From Thermoleophilaceae bacterium (lineage in GTDB: Bacteria; Actinomycetota; Thermoleophilia; Solirubrobacterales; Thermoleophilaceae), in contig JAUJOQ010000001.1 in the NCBI GenBank assembly GCA_030447725.1, positions 1,043,572-1,107,571 on the forward strand: 64,000 nt of DNA, written 5' to 3'. This document shows, piece by piece, positions 33,864-41,980 of this stretch (positions are counted from its first letter, which is position 1; every line of letters begins with the position of its first letter). A program made the position numbers and the translations under genes. A model generated the notes under the pieces. That model saw nothing but the letters and a program-made list of their open reading frames with translations, was not told the origin of the DNA and did not search any database.

Positions 33864-34514
33864 GTGCAGGAGGAGCAGGCACCCGAACCCACCGAGGAGA
33901 CCTTCGCGGCGCCGCAGCGCACCCGCGCGCGTCGCAGCGCAGCCGACGAGGTGCGCGCCGCGCGGTTTCCCATGGCCATGCGCGGATACGATCGCGCCGC
34001 GGTGGACACGTGGTGCCAGGAGATCGGCGACCTGGTGGAGCGCTTGGAGGAGCAGCCGCCCCGCGACTCCGCCGTCAAGCGGGCGCTTGACGAGGTGGGC
34101 CAGGAGACCGCCGCGATCCTGCAGCGAGCGCACGAGGCCGCCGAGGAGATCATCTCGCGTTCGCGCTCGCAGGCCGAGGGCCGGCTGGAGCGAGCCGAGC
34201 GCGCGACCGACGACGCCCTGCGCGAAGCCGAGGAGCGCGCGCAGCAGCTCGAGGCCGACATCGGCGCCATGTCGGAGCAGCGCACCAGGCTGATCGAGGA
34301 GATGCGCCAGCTGGCCGACGAGGTGTTGAGCGTGGCCGACGACGCCCTCGACCGCATGCAGCCGCCCACCACCAGCGACTCGCCCGCGGTGGTGGTGGAG
34401 GGCGACGAGCCCGACCTGTCCGCCGAGATGGCCTACGACGACGAGCCGACCGTCGAGGTCGCGGCGGAGTCCGAGCCCGACGCGGCAGGCGACAGGGACG
34501 CAGAAGCCCGCTAG
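33864..34514 (+). CDS. DivIVA-domain coiled-coil protein
   Basis: A 216-residue protein. After a disordered start, RFPMAMRGYDRAAVDTWCQE is the DivIVA membrane-curvature motif. Residues about 70-165 form a long coiled coil (ALDEVGQETAAILQRAHEAA, EERAQQLEADIGAMSEQR). The acidic tail (DEPTVEVAAESEPDAAG) is probably disordered. DivIVA proteins mark cell poles and septa and guide wall growth in actinobacteria. Which protein it recruits is unknown. Confidence 0.85.
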   Translation: MQEEQAPEPTEETFAAPQRTRARRSAADEVRAARFPMAMRGYDRAAVDTWCQEIGDLVERLEEQPPRDSAVKRALDEVGQETAAILQRAHEAAEEIISRSRSQAEGRLERAERATDDALREAEERAQQLEADIGAMSEQRTRLIEEMRQLADEVLSVADDALDRMQPPTTSDSPAVVVEGDEPDLSAEMAYDDEPTVEVAAESEPDAAGDRDAEAR

Positions 34515-34563
34515 AACGCGATGCTCTGGCGATCACCCGGCGGGCGCCCGCCGCCGGCGAGAA

Positions 34564-35199
34564 CTAGCTGAGTCGGCAGGCCAGGCCCACGCCGTCACCC
34601 ACCGGGAGCACGGCCCCGCGCCAGCGCTCGCTGCGCAGCAGCGCCTCGTTGAAGGCCCGCCCCGCTTCGACGGTCTCGGCGGGCCAGAAGCCCGCCTCGC
34701 CGCCGGCCACCTCGCCCGACATCAGGAGGTTGTCGACCACGAGCAGCGCACGGTCGGTCAGCTTGGGTTCAGCCAGCTCGAGGTAGTCGCGGTACTCGCC
34801 CTTGGTCGCGTCGAGGAAGAGCATGTCGAAGCTGTCTTCGAGACCCAGGATCGTCTCCTTGGCGTCGCCGGTCACGATCTGAACCCGGTCGGCTACTCCG
34901 GCCCGTCGCAGGTAGTCAGCGGCCTGGGCGACACGATCGCGGTCGCGCTCGAGCGTCACGATGCTTCCCTGCCTCAGCGCCTCGGCCATGTGCAGCGCGG
35001 AGTAGCCGATCGCGGTGCCCACCTCGAGCACCCGCCCGTCCAGTGAGCCGGCGAGCGCCGCCAGCATGCGTCCTGTCTCCCAGTGCACGATCGGCACGCC
35101 CTCGCTCGAGGCGAACTCCTCCATCTCGGCCATCACGCGGGAGCGTGGCGGGCGCAGGCCGGCGAGGTAGGACTCGACGTGCTCGGACAGGATCGCCAT
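34564..35199 (-). CDS. SAM-dependent O-methyltransferase (family 3, COMT-like)
   Basis: A 211-residue methyltransferase. VLEVGTAIGYSALHMAEAL is the SAM-binding motif I; VTLERDRDRVAQAADYL follows and DMLFLDATKGEYRDYLEL contains the metal-binding Asp, as in catechol O-methyltransferase relatives. NLLMSGEVAGG is near the metal site. The substrate is unknown. It precedes the GNAT gene on the transcribed strand by 13 nt downstream. Confidence 0.88.
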   Translation of the reverse strand: MAILSEHVESYLAGLRPPRSRVMAEMEEFASSEGVPIVHWETGRMLAALAGSLDGRVLEVGTAIGYSALHMAEALRQGSIVTLERDRDRVAQAADYLRRAGVADRVQIVTGDAKETILGLEDSFDMLFLDATKGEYRDYLELAEPKLTDRALLVVDNLLMSGEVAGGEAGFWPAETVEAGRAFNEALLRSERWRGAVLPVGDGVGLACRLS

Positions 35200-35212
35200 C
35201 GAGGCCAGGAGG

Positions 35213-35686
35213 CTAGCGCGCCAGGGCCAACCGCATCAGCAGGTTGCGCGGCGCTCCCGGAGCGGCTGCCGAGGTGAAGCCCAGACCCTCGTACAGCGCC
35301 CGCGCCGGCCCGTTGGACTCGTTCACGTCAAGCTCGACCCGGGCGCAGCCGCGATCACGTGCGCGGTCGAGAGCGGCGAGGGTGAGCGCGAGCCCGAGGC
35401 CGGTCCCGCGGGCCTCCTCGCGCACGAACAGATCCTCCAGCGAGCAGTCCTCGGCCGCGTGCCACACGCCGTACCGGAAGCGCAGCTGGCAGACGCCCGC
35501 CGGCTCCTCGCCCACCTCCGTCGCTCCCAGCAGGTAGCTCACAGACGGATCCTCGATCAGCCGTTGGACGCTCGACAGGAAGCTGGCCGCCGAGGGGGCG
35601 TCGCGGCCGAGCCAGTCGCGGAACTCCACGAGCAGGGCCGCCACCGCCTCGGCGTCCTCCGCATCCGCACGCCACACCACAGCCAC
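35213..35686 (-). CDS. GNAT-family N-acetyltransferase
   Basis: A 157-residue GNAT. LEDLFVREEARGTGLGLALTL is the acetyl-CoA pyrophosphate loop (R/Q-x-x-G-x-G/A), and VNESNGPARALYEGLGF is the typical end. It begins with VVWRADAEDAEAVAALLVEF. It lies just upstream of the O-methyltransferase gene in the same operon direction. The substrate is unknown. Confidence 0.88.
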   Translation of the reverse strand: MAVVWRADAEDAEAVAALLVEFRDWLGRDAPSAASFLSSVQRLIEDPSVSYLLGATEVGEEPAGVCQLRFRYGVWHAAEDCSLEDLFVREEARGTGLGLALTLAALDRARDRGCARVELDVNESNGPARALYEGLGFTSAAAPGAPRNLLMRLALAR

Positions 35687-35747
35687 GACGGGAGCCTATT
35701 GGTCGGTAGTCTCGGCATCTCACCCAGGAGCACGAGAAGGAGGCGGA

Positions 35748-36833
35748 ATGCTCGAGGTTGCGGAGGTTCAGTCGGGGCTCGAGGGCGTAGTCGCCTTTGC
35801 CACGGAGATAGCCGAGCCCGACAAGGAAGGCAGCGCGCTTCGTTACCGCGGAGTCGACATCGAGGATCTGGTGGGCAAGGTGCCCTTCGAACAGGTCTGG
35901 GGCCTCTTGGCCGACGGCAGCTTCGAGCCCGGCCTGCCGCCCGCGGTCCCGCATCCGCTTGCGGTGCGCACCGGCGAGCCGCGCGTGGACCTCCAGGCCG
36001 CTCTGGCCATGCTCGGGCCCGAGTGGGGCCTCGAGCCGGTGATCGACATCTCCGACGAGCAGGCCCGCGAGGAGCTGGCGCGGGTCTCGGTGATGGCGCT
36101 CTCGTTCGTCGCGCAGTCCGCTCGCGGCACCGGGCACGCTCCCGTGTCCCAGACCGAGATCGACAAGGCCACCTCGATCCCCGAGCGCTTCCTCATACGC
36201 TGGCGCGGAGAGGCCGACCCCCGGCACGTGAAGGCGATCGACGCCTACTGGATCTCGGCCGCCGAGCACGGCATGAACGCCTCCACCTTCACGGCCCGGG
36301 TCGTGACCTCTACCGGGGCCGACGTGGCCGCCGCGCTCTCCGCCGGCGTCGGCGCCCTGTCCGGTCCCCTCCACGGCGGCGCCCCCTCGCGGGTGCTGAC
36401 CATGCTCGACGCCGTCGAGGAGCGCGGTGACGCCGAGGCGTGGGTCAAGGAGTGGCTGGACAGCGGCGAGCGGCTGATGGGCTTCGGGCACCGCGTCTAC
36501 CGCGCCGAGGACCCCCGTGCCCGCGTGCTGCGCCAGACGGCCCGTGAGGTCGGCGCCCCCCGGCTGGAGGCGGCCGAGGCGCTCGAGGAGGCCGCGCTGG
36601 CGGAGCTGCGGGCCCGCAAGCCCGACCGCGTGCTGGCCACCAACGTCGAGTTCTGGTCGGCGGTGGTGCTCGACTTCGCCGGCGTTCCGTCCGACCTGTT
36701 CACGCCGCTCTTCTCGTGCGCGCGCGTGGGCGGCTGGTCGGCTCACATCCTCGAGCAGAAGCGCGAGGCGCGGCTGATCCGGCCCTCGGCGAAGTACATC
36801 GGACCGGGGCCGCGTTCGGTCGACGAGGTCTGA
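35748..36833 (+). CDS. Citrate synthase family protein (CitA-like)
   Basis: A 361-residue protein. LRYRGVDIEDLVGKVPFEQV is the usual N-terminal segment. Catalytic His residues sit in AEHGMNASTF (helical lid) and GFGHRVYR; GPLHGGAPSRV follows the first. The residue where canonical enzymes have the catalytic Asp (NVDFYS) is Glu here: ATNVEFWSAVVLDFAGV. GWSAHILEQKREARLIRPS is the CoA-binding end. Such 'citrate synthase 2' forms are common in actinobacteria and may make citrate or methylcitrate. GAAGGAGGCGGA precedes the ATG. Confidence 0.9.
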   Translation: MLEVAEVQSGLEGVVAFATEIAEPDKEGSALRYRGVDIEDLVGKVPFEQVWGLLADGSFEPGLPPAVPHPLAVRTGEPRVDLQAALAMLGPEWGLEPVIDISDEQAREELARVSVMALSFVAQSARGTGHAPVSQTEIDKATSIPERFLIRWRGEADPRHVKAIDAYWISAAEHGMNASTFTARVVTSTGADVAAALSAGVGALSGPLHGGAPSRVLTMLDAVEERGDAEAWVKEWLDSGERLMGFGHRVYRAEDPRARVLRQTAREVGAPRLEAAEALEEAALAELRARKPDRVLATNVEFWSAVVLDFAGVPSDLFTPLFSCARVGGWSAHILEQKREARLIRPSAKYIGPGPRSVDEV

Positions 36834-36860
36834 CAGCACCCGCCGCCCTACGCGCGTCTC

Positions 36861-38369
36861 ATGGAGGAGGGGCCCAAGGCCGTCCCGTCGGCTCAGCAGA
36901 AGCGCATGATCCTGGTCGCCTGCATTCTCGGGTCGACGGTCGTGACGCTCGACGCGACGGTGGTCAACGTGGCGCTGCCCGCCATCCGCGACGACCTCGG
37001 GGGCGGGTTCGCCGGGCAGCAGTGGACGGCCAACGCCTATCTCGTCACGCTGGCATCGCTGATCCTCGTGGGCGGCTCCCTTGGCGACATCTTCGGCGAG
37101 CGGCGGGTGTTCTCGCTCGGCGTGGTCGGCTTTGGTGTCTCCTCCGTGGTGTGCGCGCTGGCGCCCGGCATCGAGGTCCTGGTGGCGGGGAGGGCCCTCC
37201 AGGGCGCGGCCGGAGCGCTGCTCACCCCGGCGGCGCTGGCGGTGATCGTGTCCGCCTTCTCGCCCGGCGAGCGCGGCGCCGCAGTGGGCTCGTGGACCGC
37301 CTGGGGAGCCGTCGGAATGATCATCGGGCCGCTTGTGGGCGGTCAGTTGGTCGATGCCGCCTCGTGGCGGTGGATCTTCGCCCTCAACGTTCCGCTCATC
37401 CTCGCCACGCTGATGCTGATCGCCCGCTACGTGCCCGAGGGCGGCGGGGGCGCTGACCACGTCCGAGTCGACGTCACGGGTGGCGCCCTGTGCGCGGCCG
37501 GCCTGGCCGGGATCACCTTCGGCCTGATCCGCCAGCCCGAAGGGGGCTTCTCAGACCCCACCGTGTTCATGCCGCTCGGCGGGGGCTTCGCCCTGCTGGC
37601 GGCCTTCATCCTCTACGAGCGCCGCGCCTCTCACCCGATGCTCGAACTGGGGCTCTTTCGCCGCCACAACTTCGCCGTCGGCAACGTGGAGACCCTGCTG
37701 ATGTACGCGGGACTGTCGCTGCTCTTCTTCTTCCTCGTCCTGTTCCTGCAGAACGTCGCCGGCTACTCCGCCGTGGGCGCCGGCAGTGCAGGGCTGCCGG
37801 TCACCGTGCTGATGTTCCTGCTGTCGAAGCGCTTCGGCGCGCTCGCGGATCGCTGGGGACCACGCCTGTTCATGGGCTTCGGACCGGTCGTGATGGCCGC
37901 CGGCCTGGCGCTGCTCACCCGCCTCGGCACGGACGTGGACTACGTGGTCGACCTGCTCGGGCCGCTGGTCCTCTTCGGGGTGGGTCTGTCCATGACCGTC
38001 GCGCCCCTGACCGCGACGGTGCTCGCCGACGCCGACGAGCACAACGCGGGCCTGGCGAGCGGCATAAACAACGCGATCGCGCGGGTGGCCGGGCTGCTGG
38101 GCATCGCGCTCGTCGGTGCGCTGGTGGCCGGCCGCTACGGAGACGCCGCCGCCTCCTCCGTGGGCGCCTTCCACCTGGCCATGGCCATCTCGGCTGGACT
38201 GGTCGGCGTCGGCGGCGTGCTGGGGCTGATGCTCGTGCGCAACCCCGAGCGCCGGGTGGAGGCCGGCGGCTGCCCCGGCGGTCAGCTTGCCGGCGTGCCG
38301 CGCGAGGCGGCCCAGCCCCCGGTGCGCGAGGTGGCCGAGCCCGCGGTCCGCGAGCCGGTGGCCGGCTAG
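36861..38369 (+). CDS. MFS exporter, DHA2 (14-helix) family
   Basis: A 502-residue drug/proton antiporter of the EmrB/QacA type. Motif C-like GSWTAWGAVGMIIGPLVGGQ and motif A-like GGSLGDIFGERRVFSLGV are seen, and the N terminus is TVVTLDATVVNVALPAIRDD, the DHA2 opening. About 14 membrane helices are expected. The last 45 residues are polar. The end overlaps the next minus gene by 4 nt. The exported compound is unknown. Confidence 0.92.
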   Translation: MEEGPKAVPSAQQKRMILVACILGSTVVTLDATVVNVALPAIRDDLGGGFAGQQWTANAYLVTLASLILVGGSLGDIFGERRVFSLGVVGFGVSSVVCALAPGIEVLVAGRALQGAAGALLTPAALAVIVSAFSPGERGAAVGSWTAWGAVGMIIGPLVGGQLVDAASWRWIFALNVPLILATLMLIARYVPEGGGGADHVRVDVTGGALCAAGLAGITFGLIRQPEGGFSDPTVFMPLGGGFALLAAFILYERRASHPMLELGLFRRHNFAVGNVETLLMYAGLSLLFFFLVLFLQNVAGYSAVGAGSAGLPVTVLMFLLSKRFGALADRWGPRLFMGFGPVVMAAGLALLTRLGTDVDYVVDLLGPLVLFGVGLSMTVAPLTATVLADADEHNAGLASGINNAIARVAGLLGIALVGALVAGRYGDAAASSVGAFHLAMAISAGLVGVGGVLGLMLVRNPERRVEAGGCPGGQLAGVPREAAQPPVREVAEPAVREPVAG

Positions 38370-38965
38370 CGCTGCGGTCTGTACTCGGGCGGGTCGTCGG
38401 GCTCGTCGAGGGAGAGCTGGACCGGCTCGTCGGCTGGCAGGCGCTCGGTGGCATCGGCTTCGGTCGGGCGCTCTGCGGGATCGCCACCGGCGAGCCGGAC
38501 CGTGGCAGGCTCGGGCCGGCGGGCGGGTCGCCCGCGCCGGGGGCGGCGCGGCGGCCGGGGGGGCGGCGCGTCGGGCACATCGTCGGGTGGCCGCTTGGCG
38601 CGCTCGCGCAGGCCGGCGGCGGCGATGACCGCCGCGCACCCCAGCGCCAGGATGCTCTGGCCAAGCGGACGGTCGAAGATGCGGGTCACGATCAGCAGCG
38701 CCGACCACAGCGCAGCCCCCAGGATCACGGAGCCGTCCCCGAGGGGGAGGTGGAAACGCTTCCGGTCTGCCCGCTGTTTGAGCAGCAGGAGCACGCCGAG
38801 CCCCGTGAGCGCGATCGCCGCCTCCACGAACGAGAACGGCCCGAAGGTGCTTACCACCAGCAGGAGGGCTCCCACGGCGGCCACTCGCTGCTCGGTGTTG
38901 AGCCGGCGCCAGCCCTCCGCGACGCCGCCGGCGGCGTCCGAGGCCGCGCGCCCCGCGTCAGCCAT
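38366..38965 (-). CDS. Putative membrane protein with disordered tail
   Basis: A 199-residue protein. ATG 38965 is taken as the start. Three or four hydrophobic helices occur between residues 25 and 110 (RVAAVGALLLVVSTFGPFSF, AAIALTGLGVLLLLKQ, VILGAALWSALLIVTRIF, ILALGCAAVIAAAG). The last 80 residues are Pro/Arg-rich. Overlaps the end of the DUF2203 gene by 8 nt, so it is translated with it. Confidence 0.6.
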   Translation of the reverse strand: MADAGRAASDAAGGVAEGWRRLNTEQRVAAVGALLLVVSTFGPFSFVEAAIALTGLGVLLLLKQRADRKRFHLPLGDGSVILGAALWSALLIVTRIFDRPLGQSILALGCAAVIAAAGLRERAKRPPDDVPDAPPPRPPRRPRRGRPARRPEPATVRLAGGDPAERPTEADATERLPADEPVQLSLDEPDDPPEYRPQR

Positions 38966-39344
38966 CGTCGAGGGGCCGGCGACCGCCGTGGCCGGCGTCG
39001 GGCTCGTGCCAGTGCTCCACCGCGTCCTCGGCTTCCTCCCAGCAGAGGTAGACCTCCCGGCCCTCTCGCACCGAGGGGAAGTCAACGAGCCCCCGATCGA
39101 GGTCGCGGAGCACTACCTCCATCTCACGCAGCTCCGTGAGGGCCGTGCGCATGGACAGGAAGGCCGCCGAGACCACCTGCCCGGGATTTCCGCCGCCGTT
39201 GGACGGTCCCGCCTCGGCGAGGGCGGCGCGCGCCTCTTCGTCGTTGAGCCCCTCACGGGCGGCGCGCAGCGTTTCGAGGCGCTCCCTCACCCACGGCAGG
39301 GCCGCGTTGGCCTGCTCGGCGCTGTAATGGCGCTGGTGGACCAC
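38958..39344 (-). CDS. DUF2203-family protein
   Basis: A 128-residue protein. GTG 39344 gives VVHQRHYSAEQANAALPWVR, the DUF2203 start. Features: LREMEVVLRDLDRGLVDFPS and VYLCWEEAEDAVEHWHEPD with the ending common to the family. Function unknown; these proteins are often next to DNA- or RNA-modification-related genes. It begins 2 nt after the EVE-domain gene ends, so they form an operon. Confidence 0.85.
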   Translation of the reverse strand: MVHQRHYSAEQANAALPWVRERLETLRAAREGLNDEEARAALAEAGPSNGGGNPGQVVSAAFLSMRTALTELREMEVVLRDLDRGLVDFPSVREGREVYLCWEEAEDAVEHWHEPDAGHGGRRPLDDG

Positions 39345-39346
39345 TC

Positions 39347-39805
39347 TCAGCCGGCGGCGGTGACGCCGGCCGCTTCCCGGATCTCCGCGGCAAGCAGTCG
39401 GGCGTCGGCGTCGGACACTGTGCGCAGCTGGCCCTGGAAGGCGAGATGCCAGTGCTCGGCCGGCCACTTGCCCACGTGCTCGAGCTTCGGCGCCAGCTCG
39501 GCGGCGGGCACGAACTGCTCCTCGTCGAGCACGAGCACCGGCTCGGTCTCGAAGCGCCACGGATATGGGTCCACCTTGCCGGGCTTTCCGGGCCAGATCG
39601 CCTCGCGGTCCTCGAACATCTCAGAGGTGACCCGCACGATCCCGCCGAAGGCCTGTACGACGGTGAGATAGAAGACGATCTCGTCGCCTGGCTCGATCTG
39701 CTCGGCCATGCGCCGGCGACCCTCCTTGGCGCCGATCAGCCGGAAGCCGCGATCGCGGGTGGCGCGGAAGTTCTCCACCGAGCCGGTGAGGACCCAGGTC
39801 TTCAT
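39347..39805 (-). CDS. EVE-domain protein
   Basis: A 152-residue protein with the EVE fold, a PUA-like reader of modified bases. MKTWVLTGSVENFRATRDRG is the usual opening; EQIEPGDEIVFYLTVVQAFG and FEDREAIWPGKPGKVDPYPW follow, with EEQFVPAAELAPKLEHV at the end. EVE domains in bacteria bind modified cytosines or RNA. ATG 39805 gives a standard length. Nothing else links it to restriction here. Confidence 0.85.
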   Translation of the reverse strand: MKTWVLTGSVENFRATRDRGFRLIGAKEGRRRMAEQIEPGDEIVFYLTVVQAFGGIVRVTSEMFEDREAIWPGKPGKVDPYPWRFETEPVLVLDEEQFVPAAELAPKLEHVGKWPAEHWHLAFQGQLRTVSDADARLLAAEIREAAGVTAAG

Positions 39806-39901
39806 GGTCACAGGGTAACCGCGCGCCGCCGAGCAGCTCACGATCGTCTGCGGTCCGACAGCCCGCCGTTTCCGCGCCCTCCGAGCGGGTAGCCCGCACT
39901 C

Positions 39902-40243
39902 ATGGACAAAGAAGACGTCAACCAGCCCCGTACCGCGGATCCGGGCACGGCCGAGGGCGGGTTCCCCGAGCCGCCGGCCGCCTCCGACGATCTCCCCGAT
40001 CGTGACCGCGACCCTCACCACGCGCTCAACAACCCGGTGGGAGAGCCAGACCCCACCGAGTGGCCCGACCCGTATGAGAAGCGTGAGGACCCCCGCGATC
40101 CGCCGGATCCCGACGGGCTGCCCTTCGGAGAGGAGCCCCACTCGCCGACCGGCGCCACGAGCACCAGCGAGCCGCACCCCTCACAGGACCCGGAAGCGCG
40201 CGAGAGGGCTACACCCCCGGAGCGGGACAGGCTCGACGACTGA
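39902..40243 (+). CDS. Acidic, Pro-rich disordered protein
   Basis: A 113-residue protein, probably unfolded. HHALNNPVGEPDPTEWPDPY and EKREDPRDPPDPDGLPFGEE are the most patterned parts and read like a conserved short motif. Strongly acidic, no helix-forming core. Function unknown. It ends 24 nt before a tandem repeat array. Confidence 0.55.
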   Translation: MDKEDVNQPRTADPGTAEGGFPEPPAASDDLPDRDRDPHHALNNPVGEPDPTEWPDPYEKREDPRDPPDPDGLPFGEEPHSPTGATSTSEPHPSQDPEARERATPPERDRLDD

Positions 40244-40266
40244 GCCGCCGACGGGAGCCGAGAGCG

Positions 40267-40446
40267 GGAGGAGCGCAGCCGGAACGTTGCCGGAGGAGCG
40301 CAGGCCGATCGCCGAGGGAGGAGCGCAGCCGGAACGTCGTTCCGGCGAGCACCGCACCGGATACTCTCGGCCGAGCACCGCACGGAAGTATCTCCGGCGA
40401 GCACCGCACCGGAGACTCCCGGCCGAGCACTGCACGGACCAAGATT
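40267..40446. repeat. Composite tandem repeat array 1 (25-nt and 26-nt units)
   Basis: Left block: three units starting GGAGGAGCGCAG at 40267, 40292 and 40317 (25-nt period). Right block: four units starting GAGCACCGCAC at 40347, 40373, 40399 and 40425 (26-nt period; the last has one change). The centre is a perfect palindrome, GCCGGAACG (40328-40336), T, CGTTCCGGC (40338-40346). The gap from last left unit start to first right unit start is 30 nt, the same as in array 2. It fills the whole gap between two genes. The periods are not multiples of 3, so it is not coding. Confidence 0.85.
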
Positions 40447-40449
40447 CTC

Positions 40450-40779
40450 TCAGTCGATCGGAATGTCCTCGACGCGCGGCTCGCGGGGCTTGCGATCGAG
40501 CCGCTCGAGGTACCAGTCGATCAGCGAGCGCAGCGTGAGCAGCGCCTCACGGATGAGCGATGTGAGCCGCTCCTGCAGCTCTGCGGGAGCGGAGCGGCGA
40601 ACGGCTTCGAGGACCACGAACAGGGCAGAGAAGTCCGGGTTGGCCCGCGGCGGGGGCGGCGGCGCCTCCCACCGGCTGCGCGAGTCCTCGCCGACCCCGT
40701 CCGACTCACCGGCGCCCGCGTAGAGGTCGCCGTCGGGCGGCAGCTTATAGTCAGCTCTTGTCGGTCGGGGTGACTCCAT
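40450..40779 (-). CDS. Small helical protein of unknown function
   Basis: A 109-residue protein. ATG 40779 is inside the end of the ArsA-like gene, overlapping it by 29 nt; the ATG gives MESPRPTRADYKLPPDGDLY. The middle is a Pro-rich stretch, then a helix (FSALFVVLEAVRRSAPAEL) and another (LTSLIREALLTLRSLIDWYL) ending acidic. Translation with the ArsA-like ATPase gene suggests a linked job. No family recognised. Confidence 0.6.
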   Translation of the reverse strand: MESPRPTRADYKLPPDGDLYAGAGESDGVGEDSRSRWEAPPPPPRANPDFSALFVVLEAVRRSAPAELQERLTSLIREALLTLRSLIDWYLERLDRKPREPRVEDIPID

Positions 40780-41959
40780 CGCTTGCCCGGGCGAAGTAGA
40801 CCTCCAGCGCACCGTCCGCGAAGCGTGCGCCGCTGGTGTCGTAGGCCGCCATTGCGGGCGGCAGGATGATAGTGCGCTTCTGGGAGCCGACGCGGACGAT
40901 CACCTCGAGGCCGACCTTCTTGAGCCCTATCTCGCCCCGTTCGGCGAATGGCAGCACCAACCTCAAGGTGGCGCGCCCGTCCTCGCTGGAGAGGCCCTGC
41001 GAGAGCTCCTCGTAGAGCACGCCGTGCGCCTCGACGCCATCGAAGAGCTCATCGCCCAGCCGGTCGAGCATCTCGGCCCCGACCACCTCGCGCGGGTAAT
41101 AGGGGGCGGTGAGGATCGGGACGGGATCGAAGCCCGAGCGCACGAGCTCCATCTGCTCCTGTTGAGCTTCCCGCCAAGCGGCGAAGTAGCCTCTGCCGGC
41201 CTCCTCTCCGAACATCCGGTTCACCACCACGGCGTCGGTCACGTACCCGTACAGGTTGAGGTAGGTGAAGGTGCGCATCGCCTCCTTGACCACCATCCGG
41301 TCGGGGTTCATCACCAGCCGCACCGAGGTGTGGCGGCGGTCGCGCAGGATGTCGTTCATCGCCACCAGGTTGTGCGCCAGGCGCTCCACGTCCTCGAAGA
41401 CGGCGTCGCCGGGAAGCGCCAGGTCTGGCATCAGCGTGCGGGCCAGCGGCCTCGCCGCCGCCACCATGCGGCTCTGGAAGGGAAACACCTTCTCCAGCCA
41501 CCAGGTGCACACGTCGGGAAACGAGAGCAGCCGCAGCGTCTCGCCGGTGGGAGCGCAGTCGACCACGATTGCGTCGAACTCCCCGGAGTCGTGGTGTCGC
41601 TTGATCTGCAGAAGTGAGAACAGCTCGTCCATGCCGGGTGGCACGGTCAGCTCCTCGGCGACGATCGGGTCCACGCCGCGGTCGGCGAGAAGCTCGCCAA
41701 GCCAGCCCGATACCGCGTGCCAGTTGTGCTCCATCTCGGTCTGGGCCTGTACCTCCTGGGCGAACAGGAGCGGCGCCACCTCGGCGGGTGTGGCGCCGAG
41801 CGCAGCCTCGAGTGAGTCGGACAGGCTGTGCGCGGGATCCGTGGACAGGATCACTGTGCGCAGGCCGGCGGCCGCGCAGCGGCGAGCGGTAGCCGCCGCG
41901 ACGCTGGTCTTGCCCACCCCGCCCTTGCCGGTGTAGAGGATCGTGCGAGGGACGTTCAA
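40751..41959 (-). CDS. ArsA/GET3-family ATPase
   Basis: A 402-residue P-loop ATPase. Deviant Walker A is YTGKGGVGKTSVAAAT, the A' motif is STDPAHSLSDSL, switch I-type is IVVDCAPTGETLRLLS, and NRMFGEEAG and MNPDRMVVKEAMRT follow, as in actinobacterial ArsA-like proteins. A C-terminal beta domain (VGLEVIVRVGSQKRTIILPP) resembles the alpha-crystallin-like tail of this group. No arsenite genes are nearby, so a targeting or chaperone role is as likely as anion transport. Confidence 0.9.
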   Translation of the reverse strand: MNVPRTILYTGKGGVGKTSVAAATARRCAAAGLRTVILSTDPAHSLSDSLEAALGATPAEVAPLLFAQEVQAQTEMEHNWHAVSGWLGELLADRGVDPIVAEELTVPPGMDELFSLLQIKRHHDSGEFDAIVVDCAPTGETLRLLSFPDVCTWWLEKVFPFQSRMVAAARPLARTLMPDLALPGDAVFEDVERLAHNLVAMNDILRDRRHTSVRLVMNPDRMVVKEAMRTFTYLNLYGYVTDAVVVNRMFGEEAGRGYFAAWREAQQEQMELVRSGFDPVPILTAPYYPREVVGAEMLDRLGDELFDGVEAHGVLYEELSQGLSSEDGRATLRLVLPFAERGEIGLKKVGLEVIVRVGSQKRTIILPPAMAAYDTSGARFADGALEVYFARASDGVTPTDKS

Positions 41960-41980
41960 GGAACCATTCAGACGGAGGGC

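Noticed and set aside
35355-37460. 701-residue minus-strand frame over the citrate synthase and MFS genes
   Set aside because: Antisense shadow in high-GC DNA; the plus-strand products have full domain matches.
40181-40442. Minus-strand frames translating the first repeat array into CGA/RSS-rich peptides
   Set aside because: Repeat periods of 25 and 26 nt are not multiples of three, so frames rotate; no ribosome site or known domain.
40267-40446. CRISPR array
   Set aside because: Units touch each other with no unique spacers, and there are no cas genes.
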